DNA of 64,000 bases from CAYFYJ01 sp964347415. Lineage in GTDB: Archaea > Aenigmatarchaeota > Aenigmatarchaeia > CG10238-14. The DNA is taken from assembly GCA_964347415.1 (NCBI GenBank), contig CAYFYJ010000009.1:1-64000 (forward strand). The letters are read 5' to 3'. Position numbers and translations under genes: made by a program. The notes under the pieces are model-generated. The model was not told where the DNA came from. It saw only the letters and a list, made by a program, of their open reading frames with translations, and ran no database searches. Positions 1 to 7,732 of the stretch are shown here, in pieces (position 1 is the first letter of the stretch; every line of letters starts with the position of its first letter).

Positions 1-46
1 TTAATAAACATAATTGTTATTATTTTGATAATCTAAATGTGGTATT

Positions 47-1036
47 ATGCCAAAACACAGTAAACCCAGAGCAGGATCATTAGCATTCTGGCCTAGAAAG
101 AGAGCCAAAAGGATATACCCTAGAATCAACACTTGGCCTGAAACAGACAAGATAAAAACTCTTGGGTTTGCCGGTTATAAGGCTGGCATGGCTCATGTTT
201 CTGTCGTTGACACGAGAAAAGCCTCTCCGACAAAAGGAGAGGAAATCACTCTTCCTGTCACGATTCTTGATTGTCCTCCTCTTTTTGTTCTTGGCGTTCG
301 TGTTTATAAAATGACTCCTAACGGTCATGTTGCTTTCACTGAAGTCTTGGGTGATAAAGTTAAAGAAGATAAATCTCTGGATAGAAAGTTGATTCGAGGC
401 AAATACAAAAATCGGACTAAAGACATAGAAAAAGAGTTGGAAAAAATAAAGAAGATCAGATTAATCGTAAAAACCCAACCCAAAGAATCTGGAATAGGAA
501 AGAAGACCCCAGAAATATTTGAGATAGAAGTTGGGGGAAAAGACATCAAAGAAAAATGGAACTATTCTAAAGAGTTAATCGGAAAGGAAATAAAAATCAA
601 AGACGTTTTTAAAGAAGGGGAATACATAGATGCTGTTGCAATAACAACTGGCAAAGGAACGCAAGGTCCTGTAAAAAGATTCGGAGTAACGATACAAACC
701 AGGAAGGCTGCAGGTAAAAGAAGACACATCGGAACATTGGGATCAGAGACGCCAAGACGTGTTATATGGACCGTCCCATACGCAGGACAGATGGGATTCC
801 AGAAAAGGACTGGAGTTAATAAGAGAATACTAAAAATAGGGGAAGATGGAAAAGAAATAACACCCAAAGCAGGTTTCGTTAATTACGGTGTAATAAAAAG
901 AGATTATGTTTTAATCCAAGGTTCTTTACCAGGTCCTAGAAAGAGACTAATTCGTCTTAGAGTAGCGGGAAGGCCCCCAAGAGTTCCTGTTTTACCATCT
1001 GAAATCAGACACATATCTATAGGGAGAATGAAATGA
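47..1036 (+). CDS. rpl3: 50S ribosomal protein L3 (uL3)
   Basis: Large-subunit protein that binds 23S rRNA near the peptidyl-transferase centre and helps nucleate 50S assembly. At 329 residues it has the archaeal/eukaryotic length rather than the shorter bacterial one. The N-terminus (MPKHSKPRAGSLAFWPRKRA) is the typical basic archaeal L3 start, and the conserved GTQGPVKRFG and the Gly/Arg-rich W-finger region (KAAGKRRHIGTLG) follow at about residues 205-235. It is first in a run L3-L4-L23, and its stop overlaps the L4 ATG by four bases, implying translational coupling. The 46 bases upstream are AT-rich and would carry the operon promoter or its end. Family assignment is certain. Confidence 0.97.
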   Translation: MPKHSKPRAGSLAFWPRKRAKRIYPRINTWPETDKIKTLGFAGYKAGMAHVSVVDTRKASPTKGEEITLPVTILDCPPLFVLGVRVYKMTPNGHVAFTEVLGDKVKEDKSLDRKLIRGKYKNRTKDIEKELEKIKKIRLIVKTQPKESGIGKKTPEIFEIEVGGKDIKEKWNYSKELIGKEIKIKDVFKEGEYIDAVAITTGKGTQGPVKRFGVTIQTRKAAGKRRHIGTLGSETPRRVIWTVPYAGQMGFQKRTGVNKRILKIGEDGKEITPKAGFVNYGVIKRDYVLIQGSLPGPRKRLIRLRVAGRPPRVPVLPSEIRHISIGRMK

Positions 1037-1821
1037 AAGTTAATGTTTTAAACATTCAAGGTAAACCCGTTGGAAAGATTGATCTACCTAGTGTTTTCAA
1101 CGAAAAGTATAGACCTGATTTAATCAAGAGAATAGTTTTAGCTTTACAAAGTCGAAGAAGACAAGCTTACGGACCTGATCCTTCGGCCGGATCAAGAAGC
1201 TCGGCTCATTTCCATGGAAAAAGAAGAAAGAGACATACGATGCAGATGAGAGACATGGCACGAGCACCTCGTATCCATACGGGCCCTCCACATTTATACT
1301 TTAGAGCAAGGAAAGTTCCTCAGGCTGTGAAAGGAAGGAGAGCACACCCACCAAAAGTAGAGAAAGTTTGGTATCAGAAGATTAACAAAAAAGAAGAAAG
1401 ATTGGCTTTGAACTCAGCAATAGCCGCAACAGCCAACAAAGAAATAGTGAGTGGGAGGGGACACAAAGTCGATTTAACCGAGTTACCATTAATAATAGAC
1501 GATTCTATTCAATCCATCAAGAAGACGAAAGATGTTGAAGCATTGTTATCATCGTTAAAACTCAACGATGAATTGAAGAGAGTGAAGGGGAGGAAGGTAA
1601 GACCTGGGAAAGGAAAGATGAGGAGTAGGAAATACAGGACAAAAAAGGGACCATTAATCGTTATCGATGAGGACAAGGGGATCGGTAAAGCATGTAAAAA
1701 TATGCCAGGTGTTGATGTTAAAGATGTTAAGAATGTTTCTGTTGAAGATTTGGCCCCGGGTACAATGCCCGGAAGATTAACTGTTTGGTCAAAATCATCC
1801 ATCGAAAAATTGAGTGGTTAA
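1033..1821 (+). CDS. rpl4: 50S ribosomal protein L4 (uL4)
   Basis: Large-subunit protein whose extended loop lines the exit tunnel. At 262 residues it is the long archaeal form. The loop segment is visible at about residues 48-100 (QAYGPDPSAGSRSSAHFHGK and the following basic stretch), as is the later KMRSRKYRTKKGPLIV motif. It starts at an ATG that overlaps the L3 stop (ATGA) and ends two bases before the preferred ATG of L23. Position and sequence agree with the archaeal L3-L4-L23 gene order. Confidence 0.97.
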   Translation: MKVNVLNIQGKPVGKIDLPSVFNEKYRPDLIKRIVLALQSRRRQAYGPDPSAGSRSSAHFHGKRRKRHTMQMRDMARAPRIHTGPPHLYFRARKVPQAVKGRRAHPPKVEKVWYQKINKKEERLALNSAIAATANKEIVSGRGHKVDLTELPLIIDDSIQSIKKTKDVEALLSSLKLNDELKRVKGRKVRPGKGKMRSRKYRTKKGPLIVIDEDKGIGKACKNMPGVDVKDVKNVSVEDLAPGTMPGRLTVWSKSSIEKLSG

Positions 1822-1822
1822 C

Positions 1823-2083
1823 ATGGATCCCTACGAAATCTTGAAATATCCGCACATGACTGAAAAAAGCATAAGCCTAGTCGAAAAAGAAAATAAGTTG
1901 GTTTTCATAGTCGACAGAAGGTTCAAGAAAGAGGATATTAAAAAGGCTTTTGAAGAGGTTTTCAAGGTTAAAGTCGATAAAATCAGCACGATGATAACAA
2001 GAGAAGGTAAGAAAAAGGCATTCATAAAACTGAAGAAAGAATTCTCAGCAGCAGATGTTGCTGTTAAGCTAGGAATGATTTAA
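1823..2083 (+). CDS. rpl23: 50S ribosomal protein L23 (uL23)
   Basis: Small 23S rRNA-binding protein at the tunnel exit, where SRP and nascent-chain factors dock. MDPYEILKYPHMTEKS is the classical N-terminus, followed by the KVDKISTMITREGKKKAFIKL segment characteristic of L23. A GTG nine bases upstream (1814) is in frame, but the ATG at 1823 is preferred because it gives the family-typical N-terminus and follows a GTGG-like site. In most archaea L2 would come next. Here the series is interrupted by two non-ribosomal genes. Confidence 0.95.
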   Translation: MDPYEILKYPHMTEKSISLVEKENKLVFIVDRRFKKEDIKKAFEEVFKVKVDKISTMITREGKKKAFIKLKKEFSAADVAVKLGMI

Positions 2084-2128
2084 TTACTGATTTTAGATAT
2101 ATTTTTAAGATTATCGCTTTTTTCGAAC

Positions 2129-2138
2129 TTTTAAATAT
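2129..2138 (+). promoter_or_regulatory. TATA-like box for the inserted 2158 gene
   Basis: The AT-rich element TTTTAAATAT is centred about 25 bases upstream of the ATG at 2158. This is the archaeal spacing for a leaderless transcript. It suggests that the inserted gene pair (2158-5006) has its own promoter and is not simply read through from L23. Confidence 0.5.
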
Positions 2139-2157
2139 GTTTCTATCCATTTAAAGA

Positions 2158-2727
2158 ATGGTATGCGTGGTGTATAAATTAGAAAATCCTAATGTTGGTT
2201 TAAAAACTTGTCTTGAATTACTCGATAATATTGATCTAGGTGACACTAAAAACCCTCCTAATGAACTAAGTATGCCAAATTTATACAACATGGAAAATAG
2301 GAAAGGAACGCAAAACATGCCCAATAAGCCAGGTCGGTTGAGTAGAATTAAGAATGGTGTTGTAAATTTTTACAGAGAAGGTTATAAATGGAAGATACCC
2401 CTCACCTTAGCAGTTGCAGGAGGCGTAGCGTATGCAGCAGGATATAAGGGTATAGGTTATAATGTAAAGGAACTTGTTGGCCCTGGTTTTCAATTAGATT
2501 TCACTTGTCTGTACCCATTCAGTCACTTAAGAACCTTGATAGCAGATTTAGGGAAGCAAGTCGGATACAATGTTGGGAAGTATGCTGTGGGTAGTTGGGT
2601 CCACACAACAACTCCAGAATCTACGATGAACTTCAACAGACTTGTCAATGCTGTAGGTAACGGATTCTCAGTCTATACCCTAGCATCTGGTATACGATCT
2701 TTAGTGAAGAGGTATGGCAAGAAATGA
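2158..2727 (+). CDS. hypothetical protein with one membrane segment, paired with secreted protease
   Basis: Not recognised. The 189-residue product has a polar N-terminal region (about residues 1-70), a basic patch, then a hydrophobic Ala/Gly-rich stretch (LAVAGGVAYAAGYKGIGY, about residues 81-98) that could be a membrane segment, and a mixed C-terminus ending in SLVKRYGKK. There is no cleavable signal peptide. It lies between L23 and L2, and its stop overlaps the start of the subtilisin gene by four bases (ATGA), so the two are very probably co-translated. The pairing suggests, by inference only, a role tied to the protease such as a membrane partner or regulator. The start is an ATG at leaderless distance from a TATA box. 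Confidence 0.7.
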   Translation: MVCVVYKLENPNVGLKTCLELLDNIDLGDTKNPPNELSMPNLYNMENRKGTQNMPNKPGRLSRIKNGVVNFYREGYKWKIPLTLAVAGGVAYAAGYKGIGYNVKELVGPGFQLDFTCLYPFSHLRTLIADLGKQVGYNVGKYAVGSWVHTTTPESTMNFNRLVNAVGNGFSVYTLASGIRSLVKRYGKK

Positions 2728-5006
2728 AAAAACTTATGATTTTCATATTAATAACATTCTTGACTCTGATAAACATAATTCCAAGTCTGACAGGAATTAC
2801 AGATTATAAAATAACTTCAGTTGTGAATGAAACTTCAAAAAAAATAATAGTAGAAGCACCACTCCCACGTGAACTTCCAACCCAAGCAAGGTACTGGAAA
2901 AGCGAATCTAAAAAAATGACTGGTTTACTGAAGAGGCTTGATGCAACGATTGACCTGACCGTTCCTGAGTACACCTTTTCTAGGATAGAAGTTCCGATTG
3001 AAAATTACGAAGAACTCGTTAATTCTTTAGAGTCGAGGGGGTATATGGTACATGATGAAATACTACTTAAACCCAAGCTCAATGAATCGATTAATGCAAT
3101 AGGAGGTCGTTACGAATATGATTCCAGCGAACTCACTGGAGTTGGCTCAATCATCACAATAATAGATAGTGGTATAGATTGCATGCATCAAGATTTTGGC
3201 AGCGACTGTAACAAAGATAACTTGGGTAAAATTCTAACATGGTCTGATCCTCTTTATGGTTTTGATGATATCCAAGATATAACAGGACATGGTACTCATG
3301 CAGCCAGTATAGCAGCTGGTTACGGTACAGCTTCGGATGGAAAATATGAAGGGGTAGCACCTGGAGCAGGATTGAAAATAGTGAGGGCATGTACGGCCCT
3401 AGGTTGTTCTGTCGATAATTTAATAGAAGGTATACAGTGGGCAATCAACGACGGTACAGATATAATAAGTTTAAGTTATGGTGAAGAAAATCCTACTACA
3501 GATATGTGTATCGGCTCATCTTCTGCACCAGCCGAATTCAAATGGGTGTACGATAATATAACCGATGCTATAAACAATCACAACGTAAAATTTGTTGCTT
3601 CTGCTGGTAATTCAGGTCCAAAATCTGGTAATATAAATTTTCCTGGTTGTATGAATGATGTAATCGCTGTAGGTTCTACATTTAAAAAAGATTATTCTTG
3701 TATAACAGAAGCCGGATGGGGTTATAGATGCTGGTGGCATAAAGCTACCCAGCCTCTTGATTCGACTATACTTTATGAGATAAAAGTTACTAGCGAAGAT
3801 CAGGACCTTATATGGGGAGCATGGTCTGGTTCTAGAAATGGGTGGTCAGGAATACTAGAGGTTTTTGAGCCTAGAGTATGGCCAGCCACTATTAGAGTTA
3901 AGGTACAGGGAAAAAATACTCTTCGTAACTGCTGGCCAGGGGAGTGTAATGGGGTATGTGAATCATGGGACCCAGGAGGACCTGAAGAGGGAAATCCAGA
4001 TAATCCTGCAGATGACGATGAGTTCTGGATATGGGAGGGGGAGGATTATGAGTTTAGTTACAACCCTGATGCGCCTTATATAGTTGTAGAACTTTTCAAT
4101 TATCCTGAAGGTGAATCTTGGTGGTGTATCGAAGGTGATGGTTGGCATTATTGGTACACCCAAGATCGGATATACGTGAACGCTTATAGAACCAATGCTG
4201 TGTCAACCCAAGGTCTCGTGGTTTATAGCAGTAGCAGAGGTCCTGCTCCGCAAGGCAAAACCAAACCAGATATAGTTGCACCAGGTCAAGATATCTGTGC
4301 AGCTAGGGCATACGATTTCTATTCTGATAAATTGTATTGTGATGATAATGATTACGCAAGTTTATCTGGGACTTCCTTTGCAGCTCCACATGTTTCTGGA
4401 CTCATAGCTCTTCTTTTAGAGGCGAAACCAGGAGCTACTCGTACTGAAATACTCGATGCGTTAAAAAAAGCAGATGAAAAAATGCTTGAGGGTCATCCAG
4501 ATAATTCTGAGGGACATGGTGTAATAAACGTTCAAAATGCAGTAAATTTTATTACGTGTGATTACGATAAAACCTCGCTCGATGGTAAATGCCATGAGGT
4601 ATGCGGAGCTGATCCTGAATGCGAAGAAGTTGAACCTAACACTGGATGGTGTGATTATAACTGGGTGAAAAACTGTGATTGGACATGTGGCTATAGCTCA
4701 GAGGACTGTAGTCCGCGAGTTGTAGATACTGATGGCGGTATAAACTATGAAAACAAAGGAACTTGTACTGATTATGATGGTTGCTCTGGAGGCAATTGCC
4801 AAAAAATGAGTTATACAGATGATTGTGAAGGTTCTTACTCCTTAAGAGAGTATTATGTTTCAGGCTCTTCCTGTGGAAGTCAAATAATAGATTGTAGGGA
4901 TTATGATCATGCGGAATGTAAGTGGGGCGAATGTGGAACATGGGTGCCGTTTGCTTGGGGGGGAGGCGGAGATATGCCCGGTGGAGCTTTAATGACAGCT
5001 TGGTAA
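2724..5006 (+). CDS. secreted subtilisin-family serine protease (S8) with inserted domain and Cys-rich tail
   Basis: Extracellular or surface serine endopeptidase. Residues 1-24 form a signal peptide (MKKLMIFILITFLTLINIIP start). Residues about 75-125 resemble an inhibitor-I9-type propeptide. The S8 triad is intact: Asp148 in IIDSGID, His189 in GHGTHAA and Ser551 in SGTSFAAPH, with oxyanion Asn296 in SAGNSG. Between Asn296 and Ser551 lies an insertion of roughly 150 residues rich in Trp, Asp and Glu with several Cys (about residues 330-490), not part of the minimal S8 fold. After the catalytic domain comes a Cys-rich segment (about 615-745) with many Cys pairs that could be disulfide-bonded, ending in a Gly-rich tail with no anchor. 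Co-transcribed with the upstream 189-residue gene and embedded in a ribosomal-protein cluster. Confidence 0.92.
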   Translation: MKKLMIFILITFLTLINIIPSLTGITDYKITSVVNETSKKIIVEAPLPRELPTQARYWKSESKKMTGLLKRLDATIDLTVPEYTFSRIEVPIENYEELVNSLESRGYMVHDEILLKPKLNESINAIGGRYEYDSSELTGVGSIITIIDSGIDCMHQDFGSDCNKDNLGKILTWSDPLYGFDDIQDITGHGTHAASIAAGYGTASDGKYEGVAPGAGLKIVRACTALGCSVDNLIEGIQWAINDGTDIISLSYGEENPTTDMCIGSSSAPAEFKWVYDNITDAINNHNVKFVASAGNSGPKSGNINFPGCMNDVIAVGSTFKKDYSCITEAGWGYRCWWHKATQPLDSTILYEIKVTSEDQDLIWGAWSGSRNGWSGILEVFEPRVWPATIRVKVQGKNTLRNCWPGECNGVCESWDPGGPEEGNPDNPADDDEFWIWEGEDYEFSYNPDAPYIVVELFNYPEGESWWCIEGDGWHYWYTQDRIYVNAYRTNAVSTQGLVVYSSSRGPAPQGKTKPDIVAPGQDICAARAYDFYSDKLYCDDNDYASLSGTSFAAPHVSGLIALLLEAKPGATRTEILDALKKADEKMLEGHPDNSEGHGVINVQNAVNFITCDYDKTSLDGKCHEVCGADPECEEVEPNTGWCDYNWVKNCDWTCGYSSEDCSPRVVDTDGGINYENKGTCTDYDGCSGGNCQKMSYTDDCEGSYSLREYYVSGSSCGSQIIDCRDYDHAECKWGECGTWVPFAWGGGGDMPGGALMTAW

Positions 5007-5046
5007 TTTAATCCCTAATTTCTACTAAAAAGAAAAAATAGAAAGC

Positions 5047-5056
5047 ATTTAAATAA
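5047..5056 (+). promoter_or_regulatory. TATA-like box for the L2 operon
   Basis: ATTTAAATAA lies about 45 bases before the L2 ATG in the 91-base gap after the protease gene. An AAAGGTG ribosome binding site follows at 5086-5092. This shows that the second part of the ribosomal cluster has its own promoter, as expected if the insertion separated it from the L3 promoter. Confidence 0.55.
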
Positions 5057-5097
5057 TTATTTAAAATAAAAAGAATAATTCACTAAAAGGTGTAAAC

Positions 5098-5802
5098 ATG
5101 GGAAAGAGAATAATCGCAAGAGCTAGAGGGAAAGGCGGGCCTCGATACAGAGTTCCGTCCCACAAGTATAAAGGAAAAGTAGAGTACAATTTATCTAAAG
5201 ATAATACTGCCGGTCTTGTCGTGGATATAATCCATGATCCTGGTCGTAATGCTCCTGTTGCTGTTGTAGAATTCCCTGATAAATCAAAAAGATTACACAT
5301 CGCTTCTGAGGGATTGAAAGTCGGTGATATCATCAACTACTGGTCTGGTTTCAGTCTAGGAAGTGTTCTACCAGTGAGTAAGATTCCTGATGGTACGAAA
5401 ATATTTGGCATCGAGACTTATCCTGGTTCTGGACCAAAGATCTGTAGGAGTTCTGGGTCTTTTGCTACTGTGGTAGGAAAATTCAAGAAGAAAGTTAGAG
5501 TAACTCTCAGGTCTGGAAAGACTAAAGAAATCGATAAAAAATGTCTTGCCACTGTCGGGGTTCCTGCTGGTGGGGGAAGAAAAGAAAAACCCTGGCTCAA
5601 AGCAGGAAAGAAATGGCATGCGATGAAAATTAGAGGAAGGCTATTCCCGAGAACCAAGGGTGTTGGCATGAACCCTGTTGATCATCCTTTCGGTGGGAAG
5701 ACTAAACCTGGTATTCCTAAATCTGTATCAAGGCACGCCCCCCCAGGAAGAAAAGTCGGTTCGATATCGCCCAGGAGGATGGGTAAGAAGAAGAGGAAGT
5801 AA
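5098..5802 (+). CDS. rpl2: 50S ribosomal protein L2 (uL2)
   Basis: Core 23S rRNA-binding protein needed for subunit association and peptidyl transfer. At 234 residues it has archaeal length. The N-terminus MGKRIIARARGKGG and the C-terminal MNPVDHPFGG region are diagnostic, including the conserved His at about residue 192 that lies close to the active site. Preceded by a clear AAAGGTG site seven to twelve bases upstream of the ATG, and followed two bases later by S19, so it heads a new transcription unit. Confidence 0.97.
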   Translation: MGKRIIARARGKGGPRYRVPSHKYKGKVEYNLSKDNTAGLVVDIIHDPGRNAPVAVVEFPDKSKRLHIASEGLKVGDIINYWSGFSLGSVLPVSKIPDGTKIFGIETYPGSGPKICRSSGSFATVVGKFKKKVRVTLRSGKTKEIDKKCLATVGVPAGGGRKEKPWLKAGKKWHAMKIRGRLFPRTKGVGMNPVDHPFGGKTKPGIPKSVSRHAPPGRKVGSISPRRMGKKKRK

Positions 5803-5804
5803 AT

Positions 5805-6188
5805 ATGGCACGAATATTCAAGTACAAGGGCAAAACTCTCGAAGAATTGAAAAAGTTGAGTTTGGAAGAATTCTCAAAATTATTGTCCAGCAGAGAGAGA
5901 AGGTCTTTGCTCAGAGGATTAACTCCTAGACAAAAGAAACTACTCGAAGAGATCAGAAAAAATCCAAAAAAATTCCACAGAACCCATGAGAGAGACATGA
6001 TCATCCTCCCAGATATGGTTGATGTTAAATTCGGCATCTACAACGGAAAGGAATACAAACCTGTTGTTGTAAATCAAGAGATGATCGGCCATAGATTGGG
6101 TGAATTCTCTCTAACAAGACAAAGAACTACTCATTCTGCTCCAGGGGTTGGGGCTACCCGTGGCAGTAAACATATACCATTGAAGTGA
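5805..6188 (+). CDS. rps19: 30S ribosomal protein S19 (uS19)
   Basis: Small-subunit head protein contacting 16S rRNA and, through its tail, the A/P-site tRNAs. The 127-residue length is archaeal; the bacterial form is about 90. The C-terminal half carries the S19 signature (IGHRLGEFSLTR, then the Thr/Ser/Gly-rich tail APGVGATRGSKHIPLK). The N-terminal KLSLEEFSKLLSSRERRSL helix is the archaeal extension. It lies two bases after L2 and six bases before L22 in the conserved L2-S19-L22-S3 order. Confidence 0.96.
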   Translation: MARIFKYKGKTLEELKKLSLEEFSKLLSSRERRSLLRGLTPRQKKLLEEIRKNPKKFHRTHERDMIILPDMVDVKFGIYNGKEYKPVVVNQEMIGHRLGEFSLTRQRTTHSAPGVGATRGSKHIPLK

Positions 6189-6194
6189 TCGTGA

Positions 6195-6557
6195 ATGACA
6201 AAAACGGCGACTGCATCAAGACCTATGGCAAGAATTTCTGTGAGAGACGCTGTAACTATTTTTAAGAACGTGAGAAAGAAACCAGTCAATAAAGCAAAGG
6301 CATTATTAAACGATTTAATCAACGAAAAAAGAAACATCCGAGGAAAACATTTCACTGGAGCATCGAAAGAGATATTAAAACTCATCGAAGAAGCAGAGGC
6401 CAATGCCGAGTCACTTGGCTTGGATACTGAAAAATTGTTCTTAAAAGAAGCTGTTGCTGACAAATCTTTCACTTACATGTTACCTAAAAGTAGATGGTCA
6501 CACAGAGGTAAGAGAGCTAAACTCTGTCAACTCAAAGTAACCGTGGAGGAAAGATAA
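6195..6557 (+). CDS. rpl22: 50S ribosomal protein L22 (uL22)
   Basis: Tunnel-lining large-subunit protein. The family pattern is present: SVRDAVTIFKNVRKKPVNKA in the N-terminal half, the ANAESLGLD helix and the exit-tunnel hairpin region (MLPKSRWSHRGKRAKLCQLK). At 120 residues it is slightly shorter than most archaeal L22 proteins, which often reach about 150. Its stop codon shares a base with the S3 ATG (TAATG), indicating tight coupling. Confidence 0.95.
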   Translation: MTKTATASRPMARISVRDAVTIFKNVRKKPVNKAKALLNDLINEKRNIRGKHFTGASKEILKLIEEAEANAESLGLDTEKLFLKEAVADKSFTYMLPKSRWSHRGKRAKLCQLKVTVEER

Positions 6558-7192
6558 TGGCTGTTATAAAACACTTCGTCAAAGAAGGTATTAAAGAAGC
6601 ACAGATAGAGGAATTCTTACGAAAGAGATTTGACAGGGCTGGGTACAGTCATATAGAGATTCAAAGAACTCCGCTCGGAACAAGGATAATAGTTCATGCT
6701 AACCGTCCTGGATTGGTCATAGGAAAATCCGGTTCTCGGATTAAAGAGATAACCGAAGAAGTTCAGAGAAAATTCAAACTCGAAAACCCGATGGTCGATG
6801 TCAAGGAAATCGAGAATCCTTTCTTGGATGCACAGGTTGTTGCTAACAGAATAGTTAAGAGTTTGGAGAGAGGGGGATTCTACAAAAAAATTGCGAACTA
6901 TTATTTGGATGAAATCATGAAGGCAGGAGCTGTTGGCGTTCAAATAAGGGTAGGAGGAAAGTTGGGAGGAGAAAGAGGAAGGTTTCAAAAGTTCAAGAAA
7001 GGCTATATCAAGCATTCTGGTTATTATGGAGATGAAATCGTGGATAAAGGAGCTGCTACTGCTACCGTGAAGTTAGGAATAGTTGGAGTTCAAGTTAAAA
7101 TCCTGAAAGAAACCACAGAGGACATGATGGTTAAGATAAAAAAAGGAAAGGTTGAGGAAGTTGAGGATAAAAGATCTAAGAAAGCTAAATGA
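6557..7192 (+). CDS. rps3: 30S ribosomal protein S3 (uS3)
   Basis: Small-subunit protein at the mRNA entry channel. The N-terminal KH domain shows the VIGKSGSRIKEI loop (GxxG at about residues 56-59), and the C-terminal S3 domain has GVQIRVGGKLGGERGR (about 117-132). The lysine-rich C-terminus overlaps the start of L29 by up to 41 bases. At 211 residues it is normal for an archaeon. Confidence 0.97.
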   Translation: MAVIKHFVKEGIKEAQIEEFLRKRFDRAGYSHIEIQRTPLGTRIIVHANRPGLVIGKSGSRIKEITEEVQRKFKLENPMVDVKEIENPFLDAQVVANRIVKSLERGGFYKKIANYYLDEIMKAGAVGVQIRVGGKLGGERGRFQKFKKGYIKHSGYYGDEIVDKGAATATVKLGIVGVQVKILKETTEDMMVKIKKGKVEEVEDKRSKKAK

Positions 7193-7358
7193 TGAAGACC
7201 TGGAGAAAAGGTTAAATCAATTAAAATTAGAATTATTAAAAGAAAGAGGAAACATTGAAATGGGGGGAAACATTAAAAACCCTGGAAAGATAAAGGTTAT
7301 TAGGAGGGATATAGCTCGTATTTTAACTTTAAAAAGGGGGAAGGAAAAAAATAAATGA
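7152..7358 (+). CDS. rpl29: 50S ribosomal protein L29 (uL29)
   Basis: Small helical protein near the tunnel exit. LRIKDLRKLNDEDLEKRLNQ and GNIKNPGKIKVIRRDIARI are the two L29 helices. No ATG is available near the start: the reading frame opens with TTG at 7152, with another TTG at 7161, so a non-ATG start inside the S3 coding region is needed. The TTG at 7161 gives the more family-like N-terminus (MRIKDLRKL). The last four bases overlap the aIF1 ATG. Confidence 0.92.
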   Translation: MRKLRIKDLRKLNDEDLEKRLNQLKLELLKERGNIEMGGNIKNPGKIKVIRRDIARILTLKRGKEKNK

Positions 7359-7660
7359 GTGAAGAAATCTGCCCAACTTGTGGGTTGCCCAAGTCTCTTT
7401 GTGTTTGTCAAGTAATCGAGAGAGAAGCTAAGATTATAAAGATATACACGGTTATAAGAAAGTTTAAGAAGAAAATGACGATCGTTGAAGGGGTCGCTGA
7501 TAAATCTGGCAAGTCTGTTTCTAAGGAATTGAAAAGGAAGTTAGCGTGCGGAGGAACTTTCAAGGATGGAAAGATAGAATTACAGGGAGATCATAGAGCC
7601 AGAGTTAAGGATTTGCTAGTGAAAATGGGATACGAAGAAGATCAGATAGAAGTTGCTTGA
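7355..7660 (+). CDS. translation initiation factor aIF1 (SUI1 family)
   Basis: Monitors start-codon recognition on the 30S subunit. The N-terminal small Cys motif (CPTCGLPKSLCVC, residues 6-18) is the usual archaeal extension. The SUI1 domain follows with the basic loop KFKKKMTIVEGV, the ACGGTFKDGKIELQGDH core and the terminal LLVKMGYEEDQIEV. It ends the first ribosomal cluster. In the ancestral archaeal order the RNase P p29 gene and S17 would come next, but those are found on the other strand at 25643. The gap to the next gene is convergent. Confidence 0.95.
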   Translation: MSEEICPTCGLPKSLCVCQVIEREAKIIKIYTVIRKFKKKMTIVEGVADKSGKSVSKELKRKLACGGTFKDGKIELQGDHRARVKDLLVKMGYEEDQIEVA

Positions 7661-7732
7661 TGGTCCAAGAAGATTCATTGGGTGATTTTGTTTTCGTAAT
7701 ATTTAGAGTTATTAATTTAAAGAATTGGGGTG

